The notes beneath the pieces were generated by a model that ran no database searches, was not told the DNA's origin, and saw only the letters and a list, made by a program, of their open reading frames with translations. A stretch of 64,000 bases of DNA from Hydractinia symbiolongicarpus (Eukaryota; Cnidaria; Hydrozoa; Anthoathecata; Hydractiniidae): the NCBI RefSeq assembly GCF_029227915.1, contig NC_079883.1, positions 30,754,001 through 30,818,000 of the forward strand. The letters are read 5' to 3'. This document shows positions 37,343 to 50,318 of this stretch, in pieces. The position numbers and the translations under genes are program-made. Numbering within the stretch: the first letter of the stretch is position 1; each line of letters opens with the position of its first letter.

Positions 37343-39370
37343 GCGTCTGATCAAAAATGAAAACATTTTTGAAAACTACAAGTCTTATGCGTTTTAGTGG
37401 TGAAAAAATAATTTGAAAAATTGTTCTGGAAATGAGTTTACTCACAGGGTACTTTCTTTGTATACATTCTACTATACGGGCCAAGCCCGGGATTTACGGG
37501 AAATCGCGGAATTTCGTTTGCCGGCGATTAAACCTCTTTCATTACGCGTCTCATCAAAAATGAAAACATTTTTGAAAACTACAAGTCTCATGCGTTTTAG
37601 TGGTGAAAAAATAAATTAAAAAATCGTTCGGGAAATGAGTTTACGTCCTGGGTACTTTCTTTGTATACATTCGACTATACGGGCCAAGCCCGGGATTTAC
37701 GGGAAATCGCGGGTTTTCGTTTGCCGGCGATTAAACCTCTTTCATTAAGCGTATCATCAAAAATGAAAATATTTTTGACAATTACAAGTCTTATGCGTTT
37801 TAGTGGTGAAAAAATAATTTAAAAAATCTTTCTGGAAATGAGTTTACTCACAGGGTATTTTCTTTGTATACATTCGACTATACGGGCCAAGCCCGGGATT
37901 TACGGGAAATCGCGGGTTTTCGTTTGCCGGCGATTAAACCTCTTTCATTAAGCGTATCATCAAAAATGAAAACATTTTTAAAAACTACAAGTCTCATGCG
38001 TTTTAGCGGTGAAATAGTAATTTAAAAAATCGTTTGGGAAATGAGTTTGCACCCTGGGTACTTTCTTTGTATACTTTTGCCTATACGGGCCGAGTCCGGG
38101 ATTTACGGGAAGTCGCGGGTTTTTGTTTGCCGGCGATTAAACCTTTTTTATTAAGCGTCTCATCAAAACTGAAAACATTTTTGAAAATTACAAGTCTCAT
38201 GCGTTTTAGTGGTTAAAAAAAAATTTAAAAAATCGTTCGGGAAATGAGTTTACTCCCTGGGTACTTTCTTTGTATACATTCGACTATACGGGCCAAGCCC
38301 GGGATTTACGGGAAATCGCGGGTTTTCGTTTGCCGGCGATTAAACCACTTTTATTCAGCGTCTCATCAAAAATGAAAACATTTTTAAAAACTACAAGTCT
38401 CATGCGTTTTAGTGGTAAAAAAAAAATTAAAAAATCGTTCGGGAAATGAGTTTACACCCTGGGTACTTTCTTTGTATACTTTTGACTATACGGGCCGAGT
38501 CCGGGATTTACGGGAAATCGCGGGTTTTCGTTTGCCGGCGATTAAACTTCGTTTATTCAGCGTCTCATCAAAAATGAAAACATTTTTAAAAACTACAAGT
38601 CTTATGCGTTTTAGTGGTGAAAAAATAATTTAAAAAATCTTTCTGGAAATGAGTTTACTCACAGTGTACTTTCTTTGTATACATTCGACTATACGGGCCA
38701 AGCCCGGGATTTACGGGAAATCGCGGGTTTTCGTTTGCCGGCGATTAAACCTCTTTCATTAAGCGTATCATCAAAAATGAAAATATTTTTGAAAACTACA
38801 AGTCTCATGCGTTTTAGTGGTGAAATAGTAATTTAAAAAATCGTTCGGGAAATGAGTTTGCACCCGGGGTACTTTCTTTGTATACTTTTGCCTATACGGG
38901 CCGAGTCCGGGATTTACGGGAAGTCGCGGGTTTTCGTTTGCTGGCGATTAAACCTCTTTCATTAAGCGTCTCATCAAAAATGAAAACATTTTTGAAAATT
39001 ACAAGTCTCATGCGTTTTAGTGGTTAAAAAAAAATTTAAAAAATCGTTCGGGAAATGAGTTTACTCCCTGGGTACTTTCTTTGTATACATTCGACTATAC
39101 GGGCCAAGCCCGGGATTTACGGGAAATCGCGGGTTTTCGTTTGCCGGCGATTAAACCACTTTTATTCAGCGTCTCATCAAAAATGAAAACATTTTTGAAA
39201 ACTACAAGTCTCATGCGTTTTAGTGGTAAAAAAAAATTTAAAAAATCGTTCGGGAAATGAGTTTACACCCTGGGTACTTTCTTTGTATACTTTTGACTAT
39301 ACGGGCCGAGTCCGGGATTTACGGGAAATCGCGGGTTTTCGTTTGCCGGCGATTAAACTTCGTTTATTCA
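37343..39370 (+). repeat. R 10-mer tandem higher-order repeat, copy 1 (2028 bp)
   Basis: Ten monomers: cggaatttcg; ttacgtcc; gacaa with ggtatttt; gcggtgaaatag with cgtttggg; aaaactg/gttaaaa; ttacaccc with cttcg; ctttctgg with cacagtgtac; aaaatattt/gtgaaatag with cacccggggtac and tgctggcg; gttaaaa; and a one-A-short ttacaccc unit with cttcg. Two 202-bp units account for the 2028-bp length. The private cacagtgtac and cacccgggg changes are shared with copy 2. Confidence 0.94.
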
Positions 39371-41398
39371 GCGTCTCATCAAAAATGAAAACATTTTTGA
39401 AAACTACAAGTCTTATGCGTTTTAGTGGTGAAAAAATAATTTGAAAAATTGTTCTGGAAATGAGTTTACTCACAGGGTACTTTCTTTGTATACATTCTAC
39501 TATACGGGCCAAGCCCGGGATTTACGGGAAATCGCGGAATTTCGTTTGCCGGCGATTAAACCTCTTTCATTACGCGTCTCATCAAAAATGAAAACATTTT
39601 TGAAAACTACAAGTCTCATGCGTTTTAGTGGTGAAAAAATAAATTAAAAAATCGTTCGGGAAATGAGTTTACGTCCTGGGTACTTTCTTTGTATACATTC
39701 GACTATACGGGCCAAGCCCGGGATTTACGGGAAATCGCGGGTTTTCGTTTGCCGGCGATTAAACCTCTTTCATTAAGCGTATCATCAAAAATGAAAACAT
39801 TTTTGACAACTACAAGTCTTATGCGTTTTAGTGGTGAAAAAATAATTTAAAAAATCTTTCTGGAAATGAGTTTACTCACAGGGTATTTTCTTTGTATACA
39901 TTCGACTATACGGGCCAAGCCCGGGATTTACGGGAAATCGCGGGTTTTCGTTTGCCGGCGATTAAACCTCTTTCATTAAGCGTATCATCAAAAATGAAAA
40001 CATTTTTGAAAACTACAAGTCTCATGCGTTTTAGCGGTGAAATAGTAATTTAAAAAATCGTTTGGGAAATGAGTTTGCACCCTGGGTACTTTCTTTGTAT
40101 ACTTTTGCCTGTACGGGCCGAGTCCGGGATTTACGGGAAGTCGCGGGTTTTTGTTTGCCGGCGATTAAACCTTTTTTATTAAGCGTCTCATCAAAACTGA
40201 AAACATTTTTGAAAATTACAAGTCTCATGCGTTTTAGTGGTTAAAAAAAAATTTAAAAAATCGTTCGGGAAATGAGTTTACTCCCTGGGTACTTTCTTTG
40301 TATACATTCGACTATACGGGCCAAGCCCGGGATTTACGGGAAATCGCGGGTTTTCGTTTGCCGGCGATTAAACCACTTTTATTCAGCGTCTCATCAAAAA
40401 TGAAAACATTTTTAAAAACTACAAGTCTCATGCGTTTTAGTGGTAAAAAAAAAATTAAAAAATCGTTCGGGAAATGAGTTTACACCCTGGGTACTTTCTT
40501 TGTATACTTTTGACTATACGGGCCGAGTCCGGGATTTACGGGAAATCGCGGGTTTTCGTTTGCCGGCGATTAAACTTCGTTTATTCAGCGTCTCATCAAA
40601 AATGAAAACATTTTTAAAAACTACAAGTCTTATGCGTTTTAGTGGTGAAAAAATAATTTAAAAAATCTTTCTGGAAATGAGTTTACTCACAGTGTACTTT
40701 CTTTGTATACATTCGACTATACGGGCCAAGCCCGGGATTTACGGGAAATCGCGGGTTTTCGTTTGCCGGCGATTAAACCTCTTTCATTAAGCGTATCATC
40801 AAAAATGAAAATATTTTTGAAAACTACAAGTCTCATGCGTTTTAGTGGTGAAATAGTAATTTAAAAAATCGTTCGGGAAATGAGTTTGCACCCGGGGTAC
40901 TTTCTTTGTATACTTTTGCCTATACGGGCCGAGTCCGGGATTTACGGGAAGTCGCGGGTTTTCGTTTGCTGGCGATTAAACCTCTTTCATTAAGCGTCTC
41001 ATCAAAAATGAAAACATTTTTGAAAATTACAAGTCTCATGCGTTTTAGTGGTTAAAAAAAAATTTAAAAAATCGTTCGGGAAATGAGTTTACTCCCTGGG
41101 TACTTTCTTTGTATACATTCGACTATACGGGCCAAGCCCGGGATTTACGGGAAATCGCGGGTTTTCGTTTGCCGGCGATTAAACCACTTTTATTCAGCGT
41201 CTCATCAAAAATGAAAACATTTTTGAAAACTACAAGTCTCATGCGTTTTAGTGGTAAAAAAAAATTTAAAAAATCGTTCGGGAAATGAGTTTACACCCTG
41301 GGTACTTTCTTTGTATACTTTTGACTATACGGGCCGAGTCCGGGATTTACGGGAAATCGCGGGTTTTCGTTTGCCGGCGATTAAACTTCGTTTATTCA
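39371..41398 (+). repeat. R 10-mer tandem higher-order repeat, copy 2 (2028 bp)
   Basis: Tandem copy of 37343-39370 at exactly 2028 bp. Differences seen are few: gcgtctcatc for gcgtctgatc at the start, gaaaacattt and gacaactac in the third unit, and gcctgtacggg near 40108. The following monomer at 41399 starts a different series, marking the next domain boundary. Confidence 0.94.
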
Positions 41399-43017
41399 GC
41401 GTCTCATCAAAAATGAAAACATTTTTAAAAACTACAAGTCTTATGCGTTTTAGTGGTGAAAAAATAATTTAAAAAATCGTTCTGGAAATGAGTTTACTCA
41501 CAGGGTACTTTCTTTGTATACATTCGACTATATGGGCCGAGTCCGGGATTTACGGGAAATCGCAGGTTTTCGTTTGCCGGCGATTAAACTTCTTTTATTC
41601 AGCGTCTCATCAAAAATGAAAACATTTTTGAAAACTACAAGTCTCATGCGTTTTAGTGGTGAAAAAATAAATTAAAAAATCGTTCGGGAAATGAGTTTAC
41701 ACCCTGGGTACTTTCTTTGTATACTTTTGCCTATACGGGCCGAGTCCGGGATTTACGGGAAGTCGCGGTTTTTCGTTTGCCGTCGATTAAACTTCTTTTA
41801 TTCAGCGTCTCATCAAAAATGAAAACATTTTTAAAAACTACAAGTCTCATGGGCATTAGTGGTGAAATAATAATTTAAAAAATCGTTCGGGAAATGAGTT
41901 TACTCCCTGGGTACTTTCTTTGTATACTTTTGACTATACGAGCCGAGTCCGGATTTACGGGAAGTCGCGGGTTTTCGTTTGCCGGCGATTAAACTTCTTT
42001 TATTCAGCGTCTCATCAAAAATGAAAACATTTTTAAAAACTACAAGTCTCATGGGCTTTAGTGGTGAAATAATAATTAAAAAAATCGTTCGGGAAATGAG
42101 TTTACTCCCTGGGTACTTTCTTTGTATACTTTTGACTATACGGGTCGAGTCCGGATTTACGGGAAGTCGCGGGTTTTCGTTTGCCGGCGATTAAACTTCT
42201 TTTATTCAGCGTTTCATCAAAAATGAAAACATTTTTGAAAACTACAAGTCTCATGCGTTTTAGTGGTGAAAAAATAAATTAAAAAATCGTTCGGGAAATG
42301 AGTTTACACCCTGGGTACTTTCTTTGTATACTTTTGCCTATACGGGCCGAGTCCGGGATTTACGGGAAGTCGCGGGTTTTCGTTTGCCGTCGATTAAACT
42401 TCTTTTATTCAGCGTCTCATCAAAAATGAAAACATTTTTAAAAACTACAAGTCTCATGGGCTTTAGTGGTGAAATAATAATTTAAAAAATCGTTCGGGAA
42501 ATGAGTTTTCTCCCTGGGTACTTTCTTTGTATACTTTTGACTATACGGGCCGAGTCCGGATTTACGGGAAGTCGCGGGTTTTCGTTTGCCGGCGATTAAA
42601 CTTCTTTTATTCAGCGTCTCATCAAAAATGAAAACATTTTTAAAAACTACAAGTCTCATGGGCTATAGTGGTTAAATAATAATTTAAAAAATCGTTCGGG
42701 AAATGAGTTTACTCCCTGGGTACTTTCTTTGTATACTTTTGACTATACGGGCCGAGTCCGGATTTACGGGAAGTCGCGGGTTTTCGTTTGCCGGCGATTA
42801 AACTTCTTTTATTCAGCGTCTCATCAAAAATGAAAACATTTTTAAAAACTACAAGTCTCAAGCGTTTTAGTGGTGAAAAAAAATTTTGAAAAATCGTTCG
42901 GGAAATGAGTTTAGTCCCTGGGTACTTTCTCTGTATACTTTTGACTATACGGGCCGAGTCCGGATTTACGAGAAGTCGCGGGTTTTCGTTTACCGGCGAT
43001 TAAACTTCTTTTATTCA
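41399..43017 (+). repeat. Satellite: entry into the catggg/caagcg domain
   Basis: Eight monomers. The order ttacaccc with tgccgtcg, then catggg with ccggattta, occurs twice (41602 and 42209), an offset of three monomers (607 bp). Several units are 202 bp because of the ccggattta deletion. From here to about 57 kb, catggg and caagcg units dominate. No gene seen. Confidence 0.8.
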
Positions 43018-44233
43018 GCGTCTCATCAAAAATGAAAAGATTTTTAAAAACTACAAGTCTCAAGCGTTTTAGTGGTGAAAAAAAAATTTAAAAAATCGTT
43101 CGGGAAATGAGTTTACTCCCTGGGTGCTTTCTTTGTATACATTCGACTATACGGGCCAAGCCCGGGATTTACGGGAAATCGCGGGATTTCGTTTGCCGGC
43201 GATTAAACCTCTTTCATTAAGCTTCTCATCAAAAATGAAATCATTTTTGAAAACTACAAGTCTCAAGCGTTTTAGTGGTGAAAAAAAAATTTAAAAAATC
43301 GTTCGGGAAATGAGTTTACTCCCTGGGTACTTTCTTTGTATACATTCGACTATACGGGCCAAGCCCGGGATTTACGGGAAATCGCGGGATTTCGTTTGCC
43401 GGCGATTAAACCTCTTTCAATAAGCGTCTCATCAAAAATGAAAACATTTTTAAAAACTACAAGTCTCATGGGCTTTAGTGGTGAAATAATAATTTAAAAA
43501 ATCGTTCGGGAAATGAGTTTACTCCCTGGGTACTTTCTTTGTATACTTTTGCCTATACGGGCCGAGTCCGGGATTTACGGGAAGTCGCGGGTTTTCGTTT
43601 GCCGTCGATTAAACTTCTTTTATTCAGCGTCTCATCAAAAATGAAAAAATTTTTAAAAACTACAAGTCTCATGGGCTTTAGTGGTGAAATAATAATTTAA
43701 AAAATCGTTCGGGAAATGAGTTTACTCCCTGGGTACTTTCTTTGTATACTTTTGCCTATACGGGCCGAGTCCGGGATTTACGGGAAGTCGCGGGTTTTCG
43801 TTTGCCGTCGATTAAACTTCTTTTATTCAGCGTCTCATCAAAAATGAAAACATTTTTAAAAACTACAAGTCTCATGGGCTTTAGTGGTGAAATAATAATT
43901 TAAAAAATCGTTCGGGAAATGAGTTTACTCCCTGGGTACTTTCTTTGTATACTTTTGACTATACGGGCCGAGTCCGGATTTACGGGAAGTCGCGGGTTTT
44001 CGTTTGCCGGCGATTAAACTTCTTTTATTCAGCGTCTCATCAAAAATGAAAACATTTTTAAAAACTACAAGTCTCATGGGCTTTAGTGGTGAAATAATAA
44101 TTTAAAAAATCGTTCGGGAAATGAGTTTACTCCCTGGGTACTTTCTTTGTATACTTTTGACTATACGGGCCGAGTCCGGATTTACGGGAAGTCGCGGGTT
44201 TTCGTTTGCCGGCGATTAAACTTCTTTTATTCA
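43018..44233 (+). repeat. 6-monomer tandem repeat, copy 1 (1216 bp)
   Basis: Six units: gaaaagattttt with caagcg and gggtgctttc; gaaatcattttt with caagcg; catggg with ttttgcc and tgccgtcg; gaaaaaattttt with catggg; and two catggg units with ccggattta. The series restarts at 44234 with the same private gaaaagatt and gaaatcatt changes. Confidence 0.88.
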
Positions 44234-44842
44234 GCGTCTCATCAAAAATGAAAAGATTTTTAAAAACTACAAGTCTCAAGCGTTTTAGTGGTGAAAAAAA
44301 AATTTAAAAAATCGTTCGGGAAATGAGTTTACTCGCTGGGTGCTTTCTTTGTATACATTCGACTATACGGGCCAAGCCCGGGATTTACGGGAAATCGCGG
44401 GATTTCGTTTGCCGGCGATTAAACCTCTTTCATTAAGCTTCTCATCAAAAATGAAATCATTTTTGAAAACTACAAGTCTCAAGCGTTTTAATGGTGAAAA
44501 AAAAATTTAAAAAATCGTTCGGGAAATGAGTTTACTCCCTGGGTACTTTCTTTGTATACATTCGACTATACGGGCCAAGCCCGGGATTTACGGGAAATCG
44601 CGGGATTTCGTTTGCCGGCGATTAAACCTCTTTCATTAAGCGTCTCATCAAAAATGAAAACATTTTTAAAAACTACAAGTCTCATGGGCTTTAGTGGTGA
44701 AATAATAATTTAAAAAATCGTTCGGGAAATGAGTTTACTCCCTGGGTACTTTCTTTGTATACTTTTGCCTATACGGGCCGAGTCCGGGATTTACGGGAAG
44801 TCGCGGGTTTTCGTTTGCCGTCGATTAAACTTCTTTTATTCA
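44234..44842 (+). repeat. 6-monomer repeat, copy 2, first three units
   Basis: gaaaagattttt (with actcgctgggtg), gaaatcattttt (with ttttaatgg) and catggg/tgccgtcg units repeat 43018-43626 at an offset of 1216 bp. The next unit at 44843 begins as the expected gaaaaaattttt/catggg monomer but switches to a gtgaaaaaaaaattt / attcgac right side, so the series restarts two units later. Confidence 0.85.
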
Positions 44843-47800
44843 GCGTCTCATCAAAAATGAAAAAATTTTTAAAAACTACAAGTCTCATGGGCTTTAGTGG
44901 TGAAAAAAAAATTTAAAAAATCGTTCGGGAAATGAGTTTACTCCCTGGGTACTTTCTTTGTATACATTCGACTATACGGGCCAAGCCCGGGATTTACGGG
45001 AAATCGCGGGATTTCGTTTGCCGGCGATTAAACCTCTTTCATTAAGCGTCTCATCAAAAATGAAAACATTTTTAAAAACTACAAGTCTCATGGGCTTTAG
45101 TGGTGAAATAATAATTTAAAAAATCGTTCGGGAAATGAGTTTACTCCCTGGGTACTTTCTTTGTATACTTTTGCCTATACGGGCCGAGTCCGGGATTTAC
45201 GGGAAGTCGCGGGTTTTCGTTTGCCGTCGATTAAACTTCTTTTATTCAGCGTCTCATCAAAAATGAAAAAAATTTTAAAAACTACAAGTCTCATGGGCTT
45301 TAGTGGTGAAATAATAATTTAAAAAATCGTTCGGGAAATGAGTTTACTCCCTGGGTACTTTCTTTGTATACTTTTGCCTATACGGGCCGAGTCCGGGATT
45401 TACGGGAAGTCGCGGGTTTTCGTTTGCCGTCGATTAAACTTCTTTTATTCAGCGTCTCATCAAAAATGAAAACATTTTTAAAAACTACAAGTCTCATGGG
45501 CTTTAGTGGTGAAATAATAATTTAAAAAATCGTTCGGGAAATGAGTTTACTCCCTGGGTACTTTCTTTGTATACTTTTGACTATACGGGCCGAGTCCGGA
45601 TTTACGGGAAGTCGCGGGTTTTCGTTTGCCGGCGATTAAACTTCTTTTATTCAGCGTCTCATCAAAAATGAAAACATTTTTAAAAACTACAAGTCTCATG
45701 GGCTTTAGTGGTGAAATAATAATTTAAAAAATCGTTCGGGAAATGAGTTTACTCCCTGGGTACTTTCTTTGTATACTTTTGACTATACGGGCCGAGTCCG
45801 GATTTACGGGAAGTCGCGGGTTTTCGTTTGCCGGCGATTAAACTTCTTTTATTCAGCGTCTCATCAAAAATGAAAACATTTTTAAAAACTACAAGTCTCA
45901 AGCGTTTTAGTGGTGAAAAAAAAATTTGAAAAATCGTTCGGGAAATGAGTTTACTCCCTGGGTACTTTCTCTGTATACTTTTGACTATACGGGCCGAGTC
46001 CGGATTTACGGGAAGTCGCGGGTTTTCGTTTACCGGCGATTAAACTTCTTTTATTCAGCGTCTCATTAAAAATGAAAAGATTTTTAAAAACTACAAGTCT
46101 CAAGCGTTTTAGTGGTGAAAAAAAAATTTAAAAAATCGTTCGGGAAATGAGTTTACTCCCTGGGTGCTTTCTTTGTATACATTCGACTATACGGGCCAAG
46201 CCCGGGATTTACGGGAAATCGCGGGATTTCGTTTGCCGGCGATTAAACTTCTTTTTTTCAGCGTCTCATCAAAAATGAAAACATTTTTAAAAACTACAAG
46301 TCTCAAGCGTTTTAGTGGTGAAAAAATAAATTAAAAAATCGTTCGGCAAATGAGTTTACTTCCTGGGTACTTTCTTTGTATACTTTTGACTATACGGGCC
46401 AAGCCCGGGATTTACGGGAAATCGCGGGTTTTCGTTTGCCGGCGATTAAACTTCTTTTATTCAGCGTCTCATCAAAAATGAAAACATTTTTGACAACTAC
46501 AAGTCTTATGCGTTTTAGTGGTGAAAAAATAATTTAAAAAATCTTTCTGGAAATGAGTTTACTCACAGGGTACTTTCTTTTTATACATTCGACTATACGG
46601 GCCAAGCCCGGGATTTACGGGAAATCGCGGGTTTTCGTTTGCCGGGGATTAAACCTCTTTCATTAAGCGTATCATCAAAAATGAAAACATTTTTGAAAAC
46701 TACAAGTCTCATGCGTTTTAGTGGTGAAATAGTAATTTAAAAAATCGTTCGGGAAATGAGTTTGCACCCTGGGTACTTTCTTTGTATACTTTTGCCTATA
46801 CGGGCCGAGTCCGGGATTTACGGGAAGTCGCGGGTTTTCGTTTGCCGGCGATTAAACCTCTTTCATTAAGCGTCTCATCAAAAATGAAAACATTTTTAAA
46901 AACTACAAGTCTTATGCGTTTTATTGGTGATAAAATAATTTAAAAAATCGTTCTGGAAATGAGTTTACTCACAGGGTACTTTCTTTGTATACATTCGACT
47001 ATACGGGCCGAGTCCGGGATTTACGGGAAATCGCAGGTTTTCGTTTGCCGGCGATTAAACTTCTTTTATTCAGCGTCTCATCAAAAATGAAAACATTTTT
47101 AAAAACTACAAGTCTCATGCGTTTTAGTGGTGAAATAGTAATTTAAAAAATCGTTCGGGAAATGAGTTTGCACCCTGGGTACTTTCTTTGTATACTTTTG
47201 CCTATACGGGCCGAGTCCGGGATTTACGGGAAGTCGCGGGTTTTCGTTTGCCGGCGATTAAACCTCTTTCATTAAGCGTCTCATCAAAAATGAAAACATT
47301 TTTAAAAACTACAAGTCTTATGCGTTTTATTGGTGAAAAAATAATTTAAAAAATCGTTCTGGAAATGAGTTTACTCACAGGGTACTTTCTTTGTATACAT
47401 TCGACTATACGGGCCGAGTCCGGGATTTACGGGAAATCGCAGGTTTTCGTTTGCCGGCGATTAAACTTCTTTTATTCAGCGTCTCATCAAAAATGAAATC
47501 ATTTTTGAAAACTACAAGTCTCATGCGTTTTAGTGGTGAAAAAATAAATTAAAAAATCGTTCGGGAAATGAGTTTACACCCTGGGTACTTTCTTTGTATA
47601 CTTTTGCCTATACGGGCCGAGTCCGGGATTTACGGGAAGTCGCGGGTTTTCGTTTGCCGGCGATTAAACTTCTTTTATTCAGCGTCTCATCAAAAATGAA
47701 AACATTTTTAAAAACTACAAGTCTCATGGGCTTTAGTGGTGAAATAATAATTTAAAAAATCGTTCGGGAAATGAGTTTACTCCCTGGGTAATTTCTTTGT

Positions 47801-50318
47801 ATACTTTTGACTATACGGGCCGAGTCCGGATTTACGGGAAGTCGCGGGTTTTCGTTTGCCGGCGATTAAACTTCTTTTATTCAGCGTCTCATCAAAAATG
47901 AAAACATTTTTAAAAACTACAAGTCTCAAGCGTTTTAGTGGTGAAAAAAAAATTTAAAAAATCGTTCGGGAAATGAGTTTACTCCCTGGGTACTTTCTCT
48001 GTATACATTCGACTATACGGGCCAAGCCCGGGATTTACGGGAAATCGCGGGATTTCGTTTGCCGGCGATTAAACCTCTTTCATTAAGCTTCTCATCAAAA
48101 ATGAAAACATTTTTGAAAACTACAAGTCTCAAGCGTTTTAGTGGTGAAAAAAAAATTTAAAAAATCGTTCGGGAAATGAGTTTACTCCCTGGGTACTTTC
48201 TCTGTATACATTCGACTATACGGGCCAAGCCCGGGATTTACGGGAAATCGCGGGATTTCGTTTGCCGGCGATTAAACCTCTTTCATTAAGCTTCTCATCA
48301 AAAATGAAAACATTTTTGAAAACTACAAGTCTCAAGCGTTTTAGTGGTGAAAAAAAAATTTAAAAAATCGTTCGGGAAATGAGTTTACTCCCTGGGTACT
48401 TTCTTTGTATACATTCGCCTATACGGGCCAAGCCCGGGATTTACGGAAAATCGCGGGATTTCGTTTGCCGGCGATTAAACCTCTTTCATTAAGCCTCTCA
48501 TCAAAAATGAAAACATTTTTGAAAACTACAAGTCTCATGCGTTTTAGTGGTAAAAAAAATATTTAAAAAATCGTTCGGGAAATGAGTTTACTCCCTGGGT
48601 ACTTTCTTTGTATACTTTTGACTATACGGGCCGAGTCCGGGATTTACGGGAAATCGCAGGTTTTCGTTTGCCGGCGATTAAACTTCTTTTTTTCAGCGTC
48701 TCATCAAAAATGAAAACATTTTTGAAAACTACAAGTCTCATGCGTTTTAGTGGTGAAAAAATAAATTAAAAAATCGTTCGGGAAATGAGTTTACTTCCTG
48801 GGTACTTTCTTTGTATACTTTTGACTATACGGGCCAAGCCCGGGATTTACGGGAAATTGCGGGTTTTCGTTTGCCGGCGATTAAACTTCTTTTATTCAGC
48901 GTCTCATCAAAAATGAAAACATTTTTGACAACTACAAGTCTTATGCGTTTTAGTGGTGAAAAAATAATTTAAAAAATCTTTCTGGAAATGAGTTTACTCA
49001 CAGGGTACTTTCTTTGTATACATTCGACTATACGGGCCAAGCCCGGGATTTACGGGAAATCGCGGGTTTTCGTTTGCCGGCGATTAAACCTCTTTCATTA
49101 AGCGTATCATCAAAAATGAAAATATTTTTGAAAACTACAAGTCTCATGCGTTTTAGTGGTGAAATAGTAATTTAAAAAATCGTTCGGGAAATGAGTTTGC
49201 ACCCTGGGTACTTTCTTTGTATACTTTTGCCTATACGGGCCGAGTCCGGGATTTACGGGAAGTCGCGGGTTTTCGTTTGCCGGCGATTAAAACTCTTTCA
49301 TTAAGCGTCTCATCAAAAATGAAAGCATTTTTGAAAATTACAAGTCTCCTGCGTTTTAGTGGTTAAAAAAAAATTTAAAAAATCGTTCGGGAAATGAGTT
49401 TACTCCCTGGGTACTTTCTTTGTATACATTCGACTATACGGGCCAAGCCCGGGATTTACGGGAAATCGCGGGTTTTCGTTTGCCGGCGATTAAACCACTT
49501 TTATTCAGCGTCTCATCAAAAATAAAAACATTTTTGAAAACTACAAGTCTCATGCGTTTTAGTGGTAAAAAAAAAAATTAAAAAATCGTTCGGGAAATAA
49601 GTTTACACCCTGGGTACTTTCTTTGTATACTTTTGACTATACGGGCCGAGTCCGGGATTTACGGGAAATCGCAGATTTTCGTTTGCCGGCGATTAAACTT
49701 CTTTTATTCAGCGTCTGATCAAAAATGAAAACATTTTTGAAAACTACAAGTCTTATGCGTTTTAGTGGTGAAAAAATAATTTGAAAAATTGTTCTGGAAA
49801 TGAGTTTACTCACAGGGTACTTTCTTTGTATACATTCTAATATACGGGCCAAGCCCGGGATTTACGGGAAATCGCGGAATTTCGTTTGCCGGCGATTAAA
49901 CCTCTTTCATTACGCGTCTCATCAAAAATGAAAACATTTTTGAAAACTACAAGTCTCATGCGTTTTAGTGGTGAAAAAATAAATTAAAAAATCGTTCGGG
50001 AAATGAGTTTACTTCCTGGGTACTTTCTTTGTATACTTTTGACTATACGGGCCAAGCCCGGGATTTACGGGAAATCGCGGGTTTTCGTTTGCCGGCGATT
50101 AAACTTCTTTTATTCAGCGTCTCATCAAAAATGAAAACATTTTTGAAAACTACAAGTCTCATGCGCTTTAGTGGTAAAAAAAAATTTAAAAAATCGTTCG
50201 GGAAATGAGTTTACTCCCTGGGTACTTTCTTTGTATACTTTTGACTATACGGGCCAAGCCCGGGATTTACGGGAAATCGCGGGTTTTCGTTTGCCGGCGA
50301 TTAAACTTCTTTTATTCA
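44843..50318 (+). repeat. L higher-order repeat, copy 1 (27 monomers, 5476 bp)
   Basis: A long ordered series: chimeric catggg unit; two catggg/tgccgtcg; two catggg/ccggattta; caagcg with tttctctg; cattaaaaatgaaaagatt; cggcaaatg; gacaac with tctttttatac; gtgaaatag; ttttattggtgataaa; gtgaaatag; ttttattgg; ttacaccc; catggg; two caagcg/tttctctg; caagcg with attcgcc; then the K series and a cggaatttcg unit. The series recurs from 50319 at an offset of exactly 5476 bp, as measured at the cattaaaaatg, tctttttatac and ttttattgg landmarks. Confidence 0.88.
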
